64,000 nucleotides of DNA from Aquarana catesbeiana (taxonomy: Eukaryota; Chordata; Amphibia; Anura; Ranidae). Below are positions 1-9,938 of the stretch, in pieces; the first letter of the stretch is position 1; each line of letters starts with the position of its first letter. The notes beneath the pieces were generated by a model, which had not been told where the DNA came from, searched no databases, and was given only the letters and a program-made list of their open reading frames with translations. The position numbers were made by a program, and so were the translations under genes. Location: assembly GCF_042186555.1 (NCBI RefSeq), contig NC_133326.1, positions 494,225,232 to 494,289,231 of the forward strand, given 5' to 3'.

Positions 1-217
1 GGTGAAGGGTTCTTCTATCAGCCACACATCATTGCTGTGAATATCACGTTTGCCTGGTGGATTCATGTTTAATATCTGGACATTCTTTGTGCTCTGCATT
101 ATTTATAGGAGACATTACCCTAGTGTTATTTTCTTCATCCCTGGATTATTGTATTTTATAAATATTTTTTTGGTTTGTGTTTTTGTTTTTAGCGCTGCAC
201 CTATTTTATTTATTTGC

Positions 218-925
218 TTAGAGGGATTTGATCGTTTGACCCTGGTGTTCAGCTGCTTTCAGGTCTTGGCATACATGCGCTGATACAATTTCTACATTAG
301 GAATTCCGGCCTCAGGCCCAACTGGGGCAGCATAGTTGGCAGAATTTTGCCTTAAAATGTTGTGTAAAACACAGCACGCCAGGATGATATGATTCAGTTT
401 GTACTCCGCCATGTGTATGGGTGTAAGAAATAGGCGTAACCGGCTGGCCATGATTCCAAATGTGTTCTCCACCACTCTTCTGGCTCTGGCCAGCCGGTAA
501 TTAAAAACCCTCTGGTCCGGGGTGAGGGTCCTCATAGGGAATGGCCGCATAAGATGGTCCCCCAGCGCAAACGCTTCATCCGCAACAAAGACGAATGGGA
601 GTCCTTCCACATTGTCTTCTGGAGGTGGCAAGTCCAAGCTGCCATTCTGGAGACGCCTGTAGAACTCCGTCTGGGCAATGACTCCACCATCGGATATCTG
701 GCCATTCTTCCCCACGTCCACATACAGGAACTCATAAGTAGCCAACACCACCGCCAACATCACAATACTATTGAACCCATTATAGTTGTAATAGTATGAC
801 CCCAAGTTGGGTGGTGGGACGATGTGGACATGTTTCCCATCAATTGCCCCTCCGCAGTTAGGAAAGTCCCACCGCTGGGCAAAGTGGGAGGCCACATTCT
901 ACCATTCCTGTGGGTTGGAAGGAAA
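218..925 (-). pseudogene. Harbinger transposase (HARBI1-like), exon 2 with one nonsense codon
   Basis: C-terminal DDE nuclease part (DDE_Tnp_4 type). The exon follows a ...CCACAG acceptor and opens with FPSNPQEW. The next codon is TAG (899-901), after which the frame stays open for 227 codons to TAA at 218-220. Catalytic residues can be seen as D in GAIDGKHVHI, D in GQISDGG and E in RRVVENTFGI. All three acidic positions are intact, so the only visible lesion is the TAG, where relatives carry a Q or K codon; a single C-to-T change would explain it. The break makes this copy non-autonomous unless the stop is read through, but its termini match MITEs nearby. Confidence 0.87.
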
Positions 926-1063
926 CTGTGGAGTAATCATTTTGCACCTAAACAGGGAAAGCATGGTAATCAATCATGGTAATTAGGGAATGAGGAAAGA
1001 AATACAATATATTATCAAACATTAAATACAATAAAATGTGATGTTAAAGGATAAAAATCTTAC

Positions 1064-1519
1064 CTTCATATACTCCTTCTGCAGGACCTGGATGATGGCA
1101 GAACAGGTCTCCGGGATAATGATCCCCAGAGCCTGGAGGGAGATGCCTGTCGAGAACTTGAGGTCCTGCAGGCTTCTCCCCGTCGCCAAGTACCGCAGGG
1201 TGGCGACGAGCCTCTGCTCCGGAGTGATGGCTTGCCTCATGCAGGTATCCTGCCTGCTAATATAAGCGGTCAGCAAAGCCAACAAACAGTGAAATACGGG
1301 GTCCGTCATCCGGAGAAAGTTCCTGAAATCATCAGGATTATTCTCACGGATCTCACAGAGCAAAGGCATGTGACAGAACTGGTCACGCTGGAGCAACCAA
1401 TTCTTGGTCCATAAACTCCTCCCCACCCTGTTCATTGGCTGCACTTGTGTCAAGGTAAGGACCCCAACACCAAGCCCCCGCACAGCACGAACTCTATGAG
1501 GAGTACGTATACGCAACAT
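1064..1519 (-). pseudogene. Harbinger transposase (HARBI1-like), exon 1
   Basis: N-terminal 152 codons of a HARBI1-like transposase. It carries the helix-rich region typical of the family: a W-containing start, then FRNFLRMTDPVFHCLL, and ITPEQRLVATLRYLATG, followed by the helix-turn-helix-like stretch ending in EYMK. The exon ends at an AAG|GTAAGA donor (intron starts at 1063). Joined in phase 0 to exon 2 at 925 it reads ...EYMK|FPSNPQEW, the normal order for the family. The first methionine at 1519 is an assumption; a downstream Met is possible. In a live element the protein would bind the terminal repeats with a Myb-like partner and cut at TWA targets. Confidence 0.85.
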
Positions 1520-2116
1520 GGCTAGAAAACAGTTGGCTGCTCAGAACAAAGTAACAGAACTCACTGAAGAACAGCAAGGCCTGTGAAGAGCGACCTAAAA
1601 AACAGCAACGAGCGGACAAGAACGCACTGAATAATCCAATACGAACTGACTGCACGCACTGAAGAGCAGATACAAACCCACAAGCACAAACTGAACAGCA
1701 GAAAACGATCTGAAAACCACTAGTCTGAAAAAGCGCGAATCGTCTCTCACCAAACTTTTACTAACACGAGATTAGCAAAAGGACCCCAAAGGGTGCCGCT
1801 CTTGGTTCAGAACTGCCCTTTTCTAGTCTCTTCTTACGTGGTGTATGTGACCACGTTCTTGGTGATCGGAAATTCCGACAACTTTGTGCGACCGTGTGTA
1901 TGCAAGACAAGTTTGAGCCAACATCCGTCGGAAAAAATCCATGGATTTTGTTGTTGGAATGTCCAATCAATGTCCGATCGTGTGTACAGGGCATGACATT
2001 TTCACGCATTGCAGTTCTTTAACAATGTTACTATTAATATTCAAGCGTGTCTAAATAAAAAAACAAAAAGTAGTACATTGCAGCTTAACAGTCTTTAGAT
2101 GCGGTGACTGCTTTAT

Positions 2117-2470
2117 TTAAAGGAGAAGTATAGCCAAAGCCTTTTTGCCTGTACTTTTCCTATGAATCACAGGAGTGCAGTTCATTCTGCACTCTTGTGA
2201 CCCATTTTCAGCCAACAGTGGGCTAAAGCCCTCGGCTGTTGGCTGTTGTCACAGATCCGGTCCAGGCTCTGAAAAGATGAGGACCATATGGTTTTGATCC
2301 ACCCAGATGCCTGGACCGGCAGCTGGCTCAGCCTCCACAACCCAGAGCTCCAGTGAGTGATGGATACCAAGAGCTGAGTGATCAGAGGTGTTTGATCGCT
2401 CAGTTCTTGGTCTTAGGGTCGGTGGGGGACAGATGCATCAGTCTGATGCTGAATCCACCTAGGTGATTAT
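2117..2470. repeat. TTAA-bounded MITE-like repeat
   Basis: Begins with TTAA followed by AGGAGAAGTATAGCC, contains short palindromic blocks (gtgcagttcattctgcac; ccaacagtgggctaaagccctcggctgttgg), and shares text with the block at 52640-53060 (ggagaagtacaacca, actgcactcctgt, gatcagtggtctttgatcgct) in the other orientation. The right end is not clear. TTAA targets are used by piggyBac and Kolobok transposons; which one drove this is not shown. Confidence 0.5.
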
Positions 2471-2576
2471 ACATTTTGTTAATGAATCATGAACTTCTTT
2501 TTTGATTTTTGCTGGCTTTTTTGCTCCTTAATTTTTTACAAGTGATCCTGTCAGTAGCATGCTTCCCGTTGTACAG

Positions 2577-2913
2577 TAAGGTTGCTTTTACACTGCAGCC
2601 GCGGCTGCGTTGGCGGTAAAGTGCCACTCGTTTTAGCAACGCTTTACTGTTGTTTTAGCAGCACTTTTGTCCGCTAGCGGGGCGTCTTTAACCCCCGCTA
2701 GCGGTCGATGGAAGGGTTAAAACCGCCCCTTTTTGCAGCGCTTCCGAAGCGCTGCCCATTCATTCCAATAGACAGGGGTGGTGTAGGAGCGCTGTATACC
2801 ACCCCAGTGTGAAACCACTCTGGCTTTTACACTGGGGTGGCATGGAAGGCAGTTTTCAGGCGCTTTACAGCGCTAAAATGCCTGAAAACTGCCTCAGTGT
2901 GAAAGCAGCCTAA
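2577..2913. mobile_element. Palindromic MITE with TIRs GGTTGCTTTTACACTG / CAGTGTGAAAGCAGCC
   Basis: A 337-bp non-coding element. The ends TAAGGTTGCTTTTACACTG and CAGTGTGAAAGCAGCCTAA are imperfect inverted repeats, and the interior is strongly self-complementary (gcagcgcttccgaagcgctgc, tttacactggggtggcat). No target duplication was established. Confidence 0.7.
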
Positions 2914-2975
2914 GAAGCACACTCTTTCTGTGTGTGGTGGAGCAGTGTTGTCTCCCTAGGCTTCTCTCCTGATTA

Positions 2976-3365
2976 ATGCCACGTATACATGGTCGGAATT
3001 TCCGACAGCAAATGTTCAGTGTGAGCTGGTTGTCGGAAATTCTGACCGTGTGTAGGCTCCATCGGACATTTGTTGTCGGAATTTCCGACAACAAAATCCG
3101 TTGTCGGAAATTCAGATCGTGTGTACACAATTCCAATGCACAAAATTCCACGCATGCTCGGAATCAAGCAGAAGAGCCGCACTGGCTATTGAACTTAATT
3201 TTTCTCGGCTCATCGTACCTGTTATACGTCACCGCGTTCTTGATGATCGTAATTTCCGACAACATTTGTGTGACCGTGTGTATGCAAGACAAGTTTGAGC
3301 CAACATCCGTCGGAAATAAATCCAGGATTTTGTTGTCGGAATGTCCGATCGTGTGTACGCGGCAT
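2976..3365. mobile_element. Harbinger-derived MITE, copy 1
   Basis: Non-coding, 390 bp, starting ATGCCACGTATACATGGTCGG and ending CCGATCGTGTGTACGCGGCAT, an imperfect inverted repeat. Its right part (gtgaccgtgtgtatgcaagacaag, caacatccgtcggaaa, ggattttgttgtcggaatg) is the same as the terminus of the Harbinger element at 1793-1997, so it is probably a deletion derivative. Flanks are TAA and TTA, close to the TWA target of the superfamily. Confidence 0.8.
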
Positions 3366-3672
3366 TAGACCGCAAACATCTCTTTTAATGTCCTTTACAT
3401 AGGTAGGATAGGTTTTGTAGTTCACAGGAGATAGTGGGGAAACTGATAACACTGAGAGTTCAGTTCAGTGCACATAAAGTTGCAGACACTTGGATTAATG
3501 CAAGATCAAAAGGTATTTTCTGCACTTTCAGAAAATGTACTAAGCCTGAATAGAGAAAACAAATGCAACCACCACATCTAAGGACTGCTAGCCTGCAATA
3601 TATTACATTGTTGACCTTGGGTTTAGATAGCCTTTAAGTAGTACTTACTGTCTGATCTCCCTCTTTCCCAAG
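3366..3672. other. Intronic sequence, nothing recognised
   Basis: AT-rich intron sequence leading to the pyrimidine-rich acceptor tract (tgatctccctctttcccaag) of the exon at 3673. I see no repeat ends or reading frame of note. Confidence 0.5.
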
Positions 3673-3739
3673 GTGCTGGGATCTAAGTGCTGGCCACATG
3701 AAGTGGATTTACCAGACACCAATTCTAGCTGCAACTTTG
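3673..3739 (+). CDS. pth1r-like: Parathyroid hormone receptor, exon for ECL2 / start of TM5
   Basis: A 67-bp exon between AG (3671-3672) and GTAAGA (from 3740). It starts with the last base of a split codon and then reads CWDLSAGHMKWIYQTPILAATL. CWDL is the conserved second extracellular loop cysteine motif of class B GPCRs (this Cys pairs with the top of TM3), and the rest enters TM5. The reading phase ends at 0 and runs directly into the exon at 7086. The preceding exon (TM4) was not found in 1-3672, so it lies upstream. The protein is a seven-helix receptor for PTH/PTHrP-type peptides that couples mainly to Gs. Its family assignment rests on the joined exons, especially the one at 22241. 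Confidence 0.88.
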
Positions 3740-3867
3740 GTAAGAAGAAACATATTGCTGTGATGTCAAGAACAAATGGGAAAAAACAACATGCATCCCA
3801 TGCAAGTCAAATTACCAAACAATTCCAGTTTGTTTCTTGTTTTTCTAAAAATATGGGGAATGGGCAG

Positions 3868-4281
3868 CTGTGTAAAACCCTAATGAGTTTTACTTCCTCT
3901 TTTTCCCCCTGTAAAATTAAAGCATAATGGGCTAGTATGCATTGCATACTAGCCCATTATGTGCCACTTACCTGCAAACGAAGCCCACGTTTGTCCCCGC
4001 TGGTGGCCGCATCCATGTTTGCCCCTCTTCCTTCCAGGGCTGCGGACTCTGGCTTTGTGACTGGCCAGAATGGGTGCACGCAGGAGCCGTCAGTCACGGC
4101 ACTTGCCCTCCGTGCCGTTTCTTCACAGCGCATGTGCCGATGACATCATCGGTGCACTACAAGGTAAATATCTCCTAAACGGCGCAAGTTTAGGAGATAT
4201 TTACAGTACCTATAGGTAAGCCTTATTATAGGCTTACCTATAGGTACAACTTCCGCATTGGGGGTATACAACCACTTTAAG
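3868..4281. mobile_element. TTAA-type MITE with 39-nt perfect hairpin, copy 1
   Basis: Runs from gttttacttcctctttttcc to the ccactttaagg edge at about 4270-4281. At 3923-3961 it holds an 18-bp perfect stem (cataatgggctagtatgc) around the 3-nt loop att. A second hairpin lies at 4162-4202 (aaatatctcctaaac...gtttaggagatattt) and a third around 4205-4245 (cctataggtaagcc...ggcttacctatagg). The same blocks recur at 58755-59065 and 53080-53215. Confidence 0.7.
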
Positions 4282-4339
4282 GTTTATTGACTGTTGCTTG
4301 GCAACTCGAAGTTTCAGCTCCCCCCTATAAATTTATGTA

Positions 4340-4948
4340 AATTGTATTGTGTATTGTAAAATCTTGGATGAGACCCTTCTTCCCTCTGACAGAACACTGA
4401 AGATGGGTCATGGATGGGTCTTTCAGCATGACAATGACCCAAAACATACGGCCAAAGCAACAAAGGAGTGGCTCAAGAAAAAGCACATTAAGGTCATGGA
4501 GTGGCCTAGTCAGTCTCCAGACCTTATCCCTATAGAAATTTTATGGAGGGAGCTGAAACTTTGAGTTGCCAAGAAACAGCCAAAGAACTCAAGAATTTAA
4601 AGAAGATCTGTAAAGAAGAGTGGACCAAAATTCCTCCCGAGATGTGTGCAAACCTGGTCACCAACTACAAGAAACGTCTTACCTCTAAGCTTGCCAACAA
4701 GGGTTTCTCCACCATGTACAAAGTCAAGTTTTGCTTGGGGATCAAATACTTATTTTACTCACAGAGCTGCAACCTAATTTATAGCATTTGTTTTATGTGT
4801 TTTTTCTGGATTTTTGGTTGATATTCTGTCTCAATCATTTAAAATACATCTATGATAAAAATTATAGACCACTCATCTCTTTGTAAGTGGGCAAACTTAA
4901 AAAATCTGCAGGGGAGCAAATAATTATTTTCCCCACTATATCCCCTAC
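4340..4948 (+). pseudogene. Tc1-like transposase, 3' remnant
   Basis: 5'-truncated Tc1/mariner copy. Residues from 4349 read GWVFQHDNDPKHTAKATKEWL, then KVMEWPSQSPDLIPIEILW, i.e. the second catalytic D (QHDN) and the third acidic residue (E in PIEILW, usually NPIENLW). The frame shifts at about 4545-4560 and continues as ...AKELKNLKKICKEEWTKIPPEMCANLVTNYKKRL. The terminal repeat ends at about 4948 (gggagcaaataattattttccccacta). The DNA-binding N-terminus and first catalytic D are missing. Confidence 0.8.
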
Positions 4949-5605
4949 CTCCCCCCAGACCCTAATTTTCAAACTTTTTTCTTTAGGGAACATGTACCTT
5001 TTTTTGATATGTACCCACTCCAACTTCTTCAATCCCTACCTAGGTGGGATAACATTAATTTTGCCTTCTCTCTCACTGCTCACAGCCCCTTGGGTCACAT
5101 TACACCTCCCAGGAGGCTGCAGGATCAGTCTCACAGCACCTCACAATTTCACCCACGTGTAATGGAGAGCTGGCTATGAGTCATCAGGAAGTCACAGTCA
5201 AATCCCATTTTCAAGATGGTGGCGCTGCTTGGATTTTGGCCCATTTGGACAAAATTTGATCCGTCTATAGGGGCCTTAATAGGATACCTCTACCCAGTAT
5301 AGTTTTACTTTATTTCCATAATGTTTTAAAGGAAACATCTGTGTGAGAACAAAATGGGGGCTGTCACTGCTTGCTTCTAATGGAAATGATTCTCTCACAT
5401 TTTTGGTCTGTATACTTGTTTTGGGTCAGTAGCTCAGAAAAGGACTGATGCCACTGGCTCCGCATATTAGCCAGCCAAAGGCAGTCCTCCGTATGTTTAA
5501 ATAGCTTCCATATTTTTCTCTTTCATGTAAAGCTTTGGGCAACACAATTTTTGTGCCTCCAATTTTCATAACAAAAGGGACAGCTGCCTGTAAAAGTTCT
5601 GATTG
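4949..5605. other. Intronic sequence without recognised feature
   Basis: C- and T-rich stretch (tcccctacctccccccagacc) followed by unremarkable sequence. No open frame beyond 92 codons and no clear repeat ends. Confidence 0.4.
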
Positions 5606-5887
5606 AGGCTGCATTCACACCTGAGCATTTTCAGCTCCTAAAACGCCCAAACGCACTCCTGAAAAACGCTCAACAAGCAAAATCCCATTCATTTCAATGG
5701 CACCTGTTCACGTCTGAGCATTTTTGTCACCTGAACCAAAGCGCCTGAAAAACGCCCTAAGCTCAAAGAAGAATATGAGCTTCTTTGGGGCAGATTACAG
5801 GCATTTTTCTGCCTTTTACATTGATGACCTGAATAAAATTGCTACAAAAACGCAGCAAAATTGCGGTAAAAACGCGGTAAATGCACC
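5606..5887. repeat. MITE-like fragment (CTGAGCATTTTCAG / AACGC repeats)
   Basis: Begins gaggctgcattcacacctgagc and repeats the words gagcattttt, cctgaaaaacgc and aaaacgc several times, a structure common in amphibian short repeats. It abuts the TIR element that begins at 5888. Confidence 0.4.
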
Positions 5888-7025
5888 CTGGGTTCACACT
5901 AGTGCGATGTGGGAACCAGCGTGATTACCAGCCCTGGTTCCCGCATCGCTCCTCTCCCTCAGGCAGTTCACACTGCCTTCTGCCAACCGCTGTAGGTGTC
6001 ATTAACTTTGACACCCCCCCAGTTTAGTTCACAGATCGCAGTGCAAACTGTGAACTCGCACAGGAATCGGATCGCATAGGTGAGAACACCCATGCGACAG
6101 TGTTGCCAACCGTCAGTATTTTTACTAGCAGCCAGTAAAAAATGGGCACTTCTCTCCTGCCAGTAAATGCCAGTGATAGGAAAAGATTGCCAGTAAAAAA
6201 AATATGGCTGTGACGCTTGGCCCAGGCCAAGACCATTTGAGTGCCTTCTACAGTGTGTTCGGGCAGTGCTGGCAGGGGGGCAGGCCTGGTGGAATCAGTG
6301 CCTGAGCATTTCGTATGATGTCATGGTGCAAGGGAGCTGAGCCGAGCGACCAGAAACCTTGAGTGAGCAAGGCAAGAAGGGAGTGGCATTATCAGTGCTG
6401 TTTGGACTGGAGTGGACTGAAGAGACCCCCTGGCATGGAGAGTGACTGTCACTGTGACTCAGGAGGGGACGTGTTGTGTTGGTGACTTGTCATCATCATC
6501 TGTGCTGCTGCACACTGCTGTCAGTGTCTCAGTGAGAGTGAATTTCACGTGTGTGTGCCACCTATTCTAATTTCTTGTCCTCCTGAGTCCTGTCCTTGAG
6601 CTACTTACTTACTAGTAAATTTATCGTATTTACTATTGTAAATAAAATAAGAATTTTTCTTTTTTTGCCTTAATATCTACATTAAATCACATTGCTAATT
6701 GCATATTGCACTTGTTTGTAGCCTAAATACTAAAATGTGCGCTTAAAACTGTCATTTTGCAACTTTTGGAAAATGCCAGTAAAAACTTGGCTGTGCCAGT
6801 AAAGTTTGGGTGTTGTGTCAGTAAATTTCAATCTGGTAGGTTGGCAACACTGCCATGCGATCCGATTCAAGTGCGGGGGAAAACAAGTCCCTGCACTATT
6901 TTCTGTGCGAATCCAATGTGAGTTCTGCCATACAACTGTATGGCGGAACTCGCATTGCTCAGACATCGCACCTGCAGTGCGGGTGCGAATCACATGCGAT
7001 CAGATTGCAAGAGTGTGAACCCGGG
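5888..7025. mobile_element. TIR element (CTGGGTTCACACT...AGTGTGAACCCGGG) interrupted by a hAT element
   Basis: The ends CTGGGTTCACACTAGTGCGATG and CAGATTGCAAGAGTGTGAACCCGGG are inverted repeats. The interior repeats gcgatcygattc-type palindromes and is split by the hAT at 6098-6852. Without that insert it is about 380 bp. Related copies fill 20041-20985. Its right end lies 60 bp upstream of the receptor exon at 7086. Confidence 0.72.
6098..6852. mobile_element. Non-autonomous hAT element with perfect 8-bp TSD
   Basis: Starts CAGTGTTGCCAACC and ends GGTTGGCAACACTG, a clean hAT-style inverted repeat. It is flanked by the 8-bp direct repeat CCATGCGA at 6090-6097 and 6853-6860. The interior (755 bp) repeats the word ccagtaaa several times and has no transposase frame. 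The perfect duplication dates it as younger than the element it sits in. Confidence 0.92.
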
Positions 7026-7085
7026 CTCAAGGTTATACTTCCAGCATTCTGAGTCAAGAAATACAAACTGTCTTTCTCTTTCTAG

Positions 7086-7180
7086 ATCAATTTCTTCTTT
7101 TTTCTCAACATTGTCAGAGTTCTGGCATCAAAACTGTGGGAGACTACAACTGGAAAACTTGACCCACGACAGCAATATGG
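7086..7180 (+). CDS. pth1r-like: Parathyroid hormone receptor, exon for TM5 / ICL3
   Basis: A 95-bp exon after CTTTCTAG and before GTGAGT. It reads INFFFFLNIVRVLASKLWE, then TTTGKLDPRQQY plus two bases of a split codon completed by the exon at 22241 (...QY-G-KLLKST). The pattern NF.LF.NI.RVLA.KL.ET is TM5 and the start of intracellular loop 3 of PTH receptors. Loop 3 is unlike the usual family form: Trp where PTH1R has Arg (PTH2R also has Trp there) and Gly in place of the Arg just before KLLKST (an AGG to GGG change). The loop contacts the G protein, so these changes may matter. The next intron is 15.1 kb. Confidence 0.88.
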
Positions 7181-7785
7181 GTGAGTGGATGAAACATGCT
7201 AATTTTTTATTTATATAGGGAGTATATTTATATATAAGTATTTATGGATACAATACATACCCCCCACCTACTGTGTATGAGCTTGCTGGCAGCAGTGTTA
7301 ATTTTGGCAGCAAATTACAATTTAGTTTTAGTCTTAGTCTAAGGGTGGCCATACATATACAATTTTCTTGTACAACTTTCCTTTAGATTTACCAAAACCA
7401 TATAATAGGAGGTCAAACCTAAACACTTTTAATTTGTATGCAATCAGGCAGGCCCTTGTACTACATAGTTGAAGGTAAATCTAAAAAAAATTGAATAAGA
7501 AAATTGTATAGTGTATGGCCAGCTTAAGTTTAGTCATTTATTTTAGTCATCTGCAATTGTTTTAGTTTTAGTCGTATTTAGTCGACTAAATCTGCAGTAC
7601 ATTTTAGTTGACTAAAATGCCCTATATATTAGTCGACTAAAATCATTTTATTCAACTAAAATCTAAGGGCTTTAGTTAAATTGTAATGCATTATTTAAGC
7701 ATTTCTCTAGAATTTCCAAACTTATTATATACTCCTGGAGTAAAAAATTCTAATATGTTATTAACTCTGGCTAGTCTGAGGAGGC

Positions 7786-7915
7786 CTGTAATGTTGCACA
7801 GTGCTCTAGATGGTGGTCTGTGGAGGCCTGTAATGCATGCAATGCTCTGGACGGTGGTCTCAGGAGGCCTGTAATGCTGCACAGTGCTGGATGGTGGTCT
7901 CAGGTCTGAGAGATG
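7786..7915. repeat. Minisatellite cluster A (GAGGCCTGTAATGC-type unit)
   Basis: Three imperfect units containing gaggcctgtaatg followed by cacagtgct and ggatggtggtct. The same unit recurs at 9258-9680, so the hAT element carries two blocks of the family on either side of the CACTGTGCCC minisatellite. Confidence 0.75.
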
Positions 7916-8129
7916 GCCTACAGGCCATTACAGGCCTCTCTGACCCAGACATCCCAACCTGCAAAAACTAATTTCAGGGAGGTGGCAAGCTCATTTCAGG
8001 GAGGTCACGCTCCGTGTGGACAGCCCCCCCCCCCCCCCATTCATAATAAAATTATATTTTAAAAATAATTAATAATATAATGCCATAATAAAATAATACT
8101 TTAAAAGATATTGTTGTGTCACATTCACC

Positions 8130-8870
8130 AACAATGCACCCTCGCTGTGCCAATTTGCAGCCTCACTGTGCCAATCTGCACCCTCACTGTGCCCATCTAC
8201 AGCCTCATTAGTGCCCATCAATGCAGCCTCACTGTGCCCATCGATGCAGCCTCACTGAGCCATCAATGTAGCCTCACTGTGCCCATCTGCAGCCTCATCA
8301 GTGCCAACAATGCAGCCTCACTGTGCCTATCTGCAGCCTCACTCTGCCCATCTGCAGCCTCATCAGTGCCAACAATGCAGCCTCACTGTGCCCATCTGCA
8401 GGCTCATCAGTGCCAACAATGCAGCCTCACTGTGCCCATCTGCAGCCTCACTGTGGCAATCTGCAGCCTCACTGTGCCCATCTGCAGCTTTGTCAGTGCC
8501 CATCAATGCAGCCTCACTGTGCCCATCAATGCAGCCTCACTGAGCCATCAATGCAGCCTCACTGTGCCCATCTGCAGCCTCATCAGTGCCAACAATGCAG
8601 CCTCACTGTGCCCATTTGCAGCCTCATCAGTGCCAACACTGCAGCCTCACTGTGCCCATCTGCAGCCTCACTGTGCCAACAATGCAGCCTCGTCAGTGAC
8701 CATCAATGCAGCCTCACTGAGCCATCAATACAGCCTCACTGTGCCAACAATACAGCCTCACTGTGCCCATCTGTATCTTCATCAGTGCCCATCTGCAGTG
8801 TCACTGTGCCCATCTGCAGCCTCACTGTGCCCATCTGTATCCTCATCAGTGCCCATCTGCAGCTATGCCA
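8130..8870. repeat. Minisatellite, GCAGCCTCACTGTGCCCATCT unit
   Basis: About 35 degenerate units of 18-24 bp such as gcagcctcactgtgcccatct, alternating with gcagcctcatcagtgccaacaat. Units are direct repeats with no unique spacers, so this is not a CRISPR array. Open frames across it in several phases only reflect the repeat. Confidence 0.93.
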
Positions 8871-8877
8871 GTACCTT

Positions 8878-9131
8878 GATTACACACAGCGGGTGTCTCC
8901 CGCTGTGTCATGCAACTGCAGTCTTAACTGTTCAGCAGCCATCCATTGTAACAAAGCCCCGCCTCCTCATCCATGATAGACAGTCAACTGAACAATGATA
9001 CAATGCTGGGAAATTGAATCAGTGTTCTGTCTATCATGGATGAGGAGGTGGGGCTTCGTTACATTGGACGGCCGCCATACAGTTAAGACTGCAGCTACAT
9101 GACACAGTGGGAGACACCCTCTGTGATTACT
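8878..9131. repeat. Long imperfect hairpin (about 104-bp arms)
   Basis: The left arm runs gattacacacagcgggtgtct...catgatagacag (8878-8982) and the right arm ctgtctatcatggatgagg...gagacaccctctgtgattac (9028-9131), separated by about 45 nt. The arms differ by scattered substitutions and short indels, as in an aging palindromic MITE. Confidence 0.82.
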
Positions 9132-9257
9132 CCAGGCTGAGTGGCAGTGCAGGCTCAGCCGGGAGATCGTGCCGCACTCGCGGATGTCCGTGATCCCGCC
9201 GTCAAATGTGGGAGCATCCCGCGAGTCGCAGGAGACTTGAGATGTCTGCTGACCACC

Positions 9258-9690
9258 ACATGCCGGTGGTCAGAGGAGGTCTGTAATGCTGCTCAGTGCT
9301 GGATGATGGTCTCAGGTCTGAGGGATGGCCTGTAATGCATAGTGCCCTGGATGCGGTGGTTAGAGGAGGCCTGTTGTAATGCTGCACAATGCTGGATGGT
9401 GGTCTCAGGTCTGAGGGATGGCCTGTAAGGCACAGTGCCCTGAAATCTACTGCCAGTGGAGGCCTGTAATGCACACACAGTGCTCTGTGGTGAGGCCTCA
9501 CCTCAGGCCTGCTATAAATGTAATGTACACTACACACTCACAGTGGGTGCTCTGTCTGCTCTCTGCTCTGGACGTGGGCGGTTGTCGGGGGTTGGGACTC
9601 GGGAAGCCTGTAATGCACAGTGCTGCTCTAGTCTCTAGCAGTCGCCACATTGTGAGACTCGGAGGCCTGTAATGCTGGTTGCACACAGTC
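9258..9690. repeat. Minisatellite cluster B (GGCCTGTAATGC-type unit)
   Basis: At least seven degenerate units of 40-60 bp built from gaggcctgtaatgc, acagtgct, ggatggtggtctcaggtctgagggatg. Same family as 7786-7915. Confidence 0.8.
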
Positions 9691-9938
9691 GCTTGTTTGC
9701 TAGGAGCAGAAACAGGTGGAGCTCCGTAGAAACCATAAGTTCGTTCACAAGGGTAAACGTCCCTGCCTCACATTTTCGTTTCATTTCGTTCCTTAACGAA
9801 AACAGAATTGATTTTCGTCATGGTTTTCATCAGTGGACGAAAATGTGCTGTACTTTTCATTTCGCTTTTGTCACTGCAAAAATGCCACTGACGAAAATTT
9901 AGACAAATATTTTTGATAACGAAATTAACACTGGTTGG

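Larger units (their letters stand above)
1..1997 (-). mobile_element. PIF/Harbinger DNA transposon, truncated by window edge
   Basis: The segment holds a two-exon Harbinger-type transposase on the minus strand and, at its right end (about 1793-1997), the same terminal sequence that caps the two short MITEs at 2976-3365 and 46912-47325. That shared end (the GTCGGAATGTCCGAT...GTGTGTAC...GGCAT type) identifies 1997 as the element's terminus. The left terminus is not in the window, so the element runs off position 1. Between the terminus and exon 1 (1520-1760) no second reading frame, such as the Myb-like partner protein usual for this superfamily, is seen; it could lie beyond position 1. Confidence 0.85.
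7293..9933. mobile_element. Large non-autonomous hAT-like element carrying minisatellites
   Basis: The ends CAGTGTTAATTTTGGC and ACGAAATTAACACTG are inverted repeats beginning with the hAT hallmark CAG. They are flanked by GCTGGCAG (7285-7292) and GTTGGCAG (9934-9941), an 8-bp target duplication with one mismatch. The 2641-bp interior contains ttttagtcgactaaaat palindromes (7540-7640), a MITE-like block with gtggccatacat ends (7347-7525), a 21-bp-type minisatellite, a 250-bp imperfect hairpin, a second repeat cluster built on gaggcctgtaatgc, and gacgaaaat repeats near the right end. No transposase frame is seen. Confidence 0.78.

Noticed and set aside
1..3672. TM4 exon of the receptor
   Set aside because: I looked for the W-rich TM4 text ending in a phase-2 donor and found none; the exon must be upstream.
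8130..8870. Possible CRISPR-like array
   Set aside because: Units follow each other without unique spacers and vary in length; the setting is vertebrate.
8111..8998. Open frame of 295 codons rich in Cys, Ser and Leu
   Set aside because: It is a translation of the GCAGCCTCACTGTGCCC minisatellite and is open in more than one phase.
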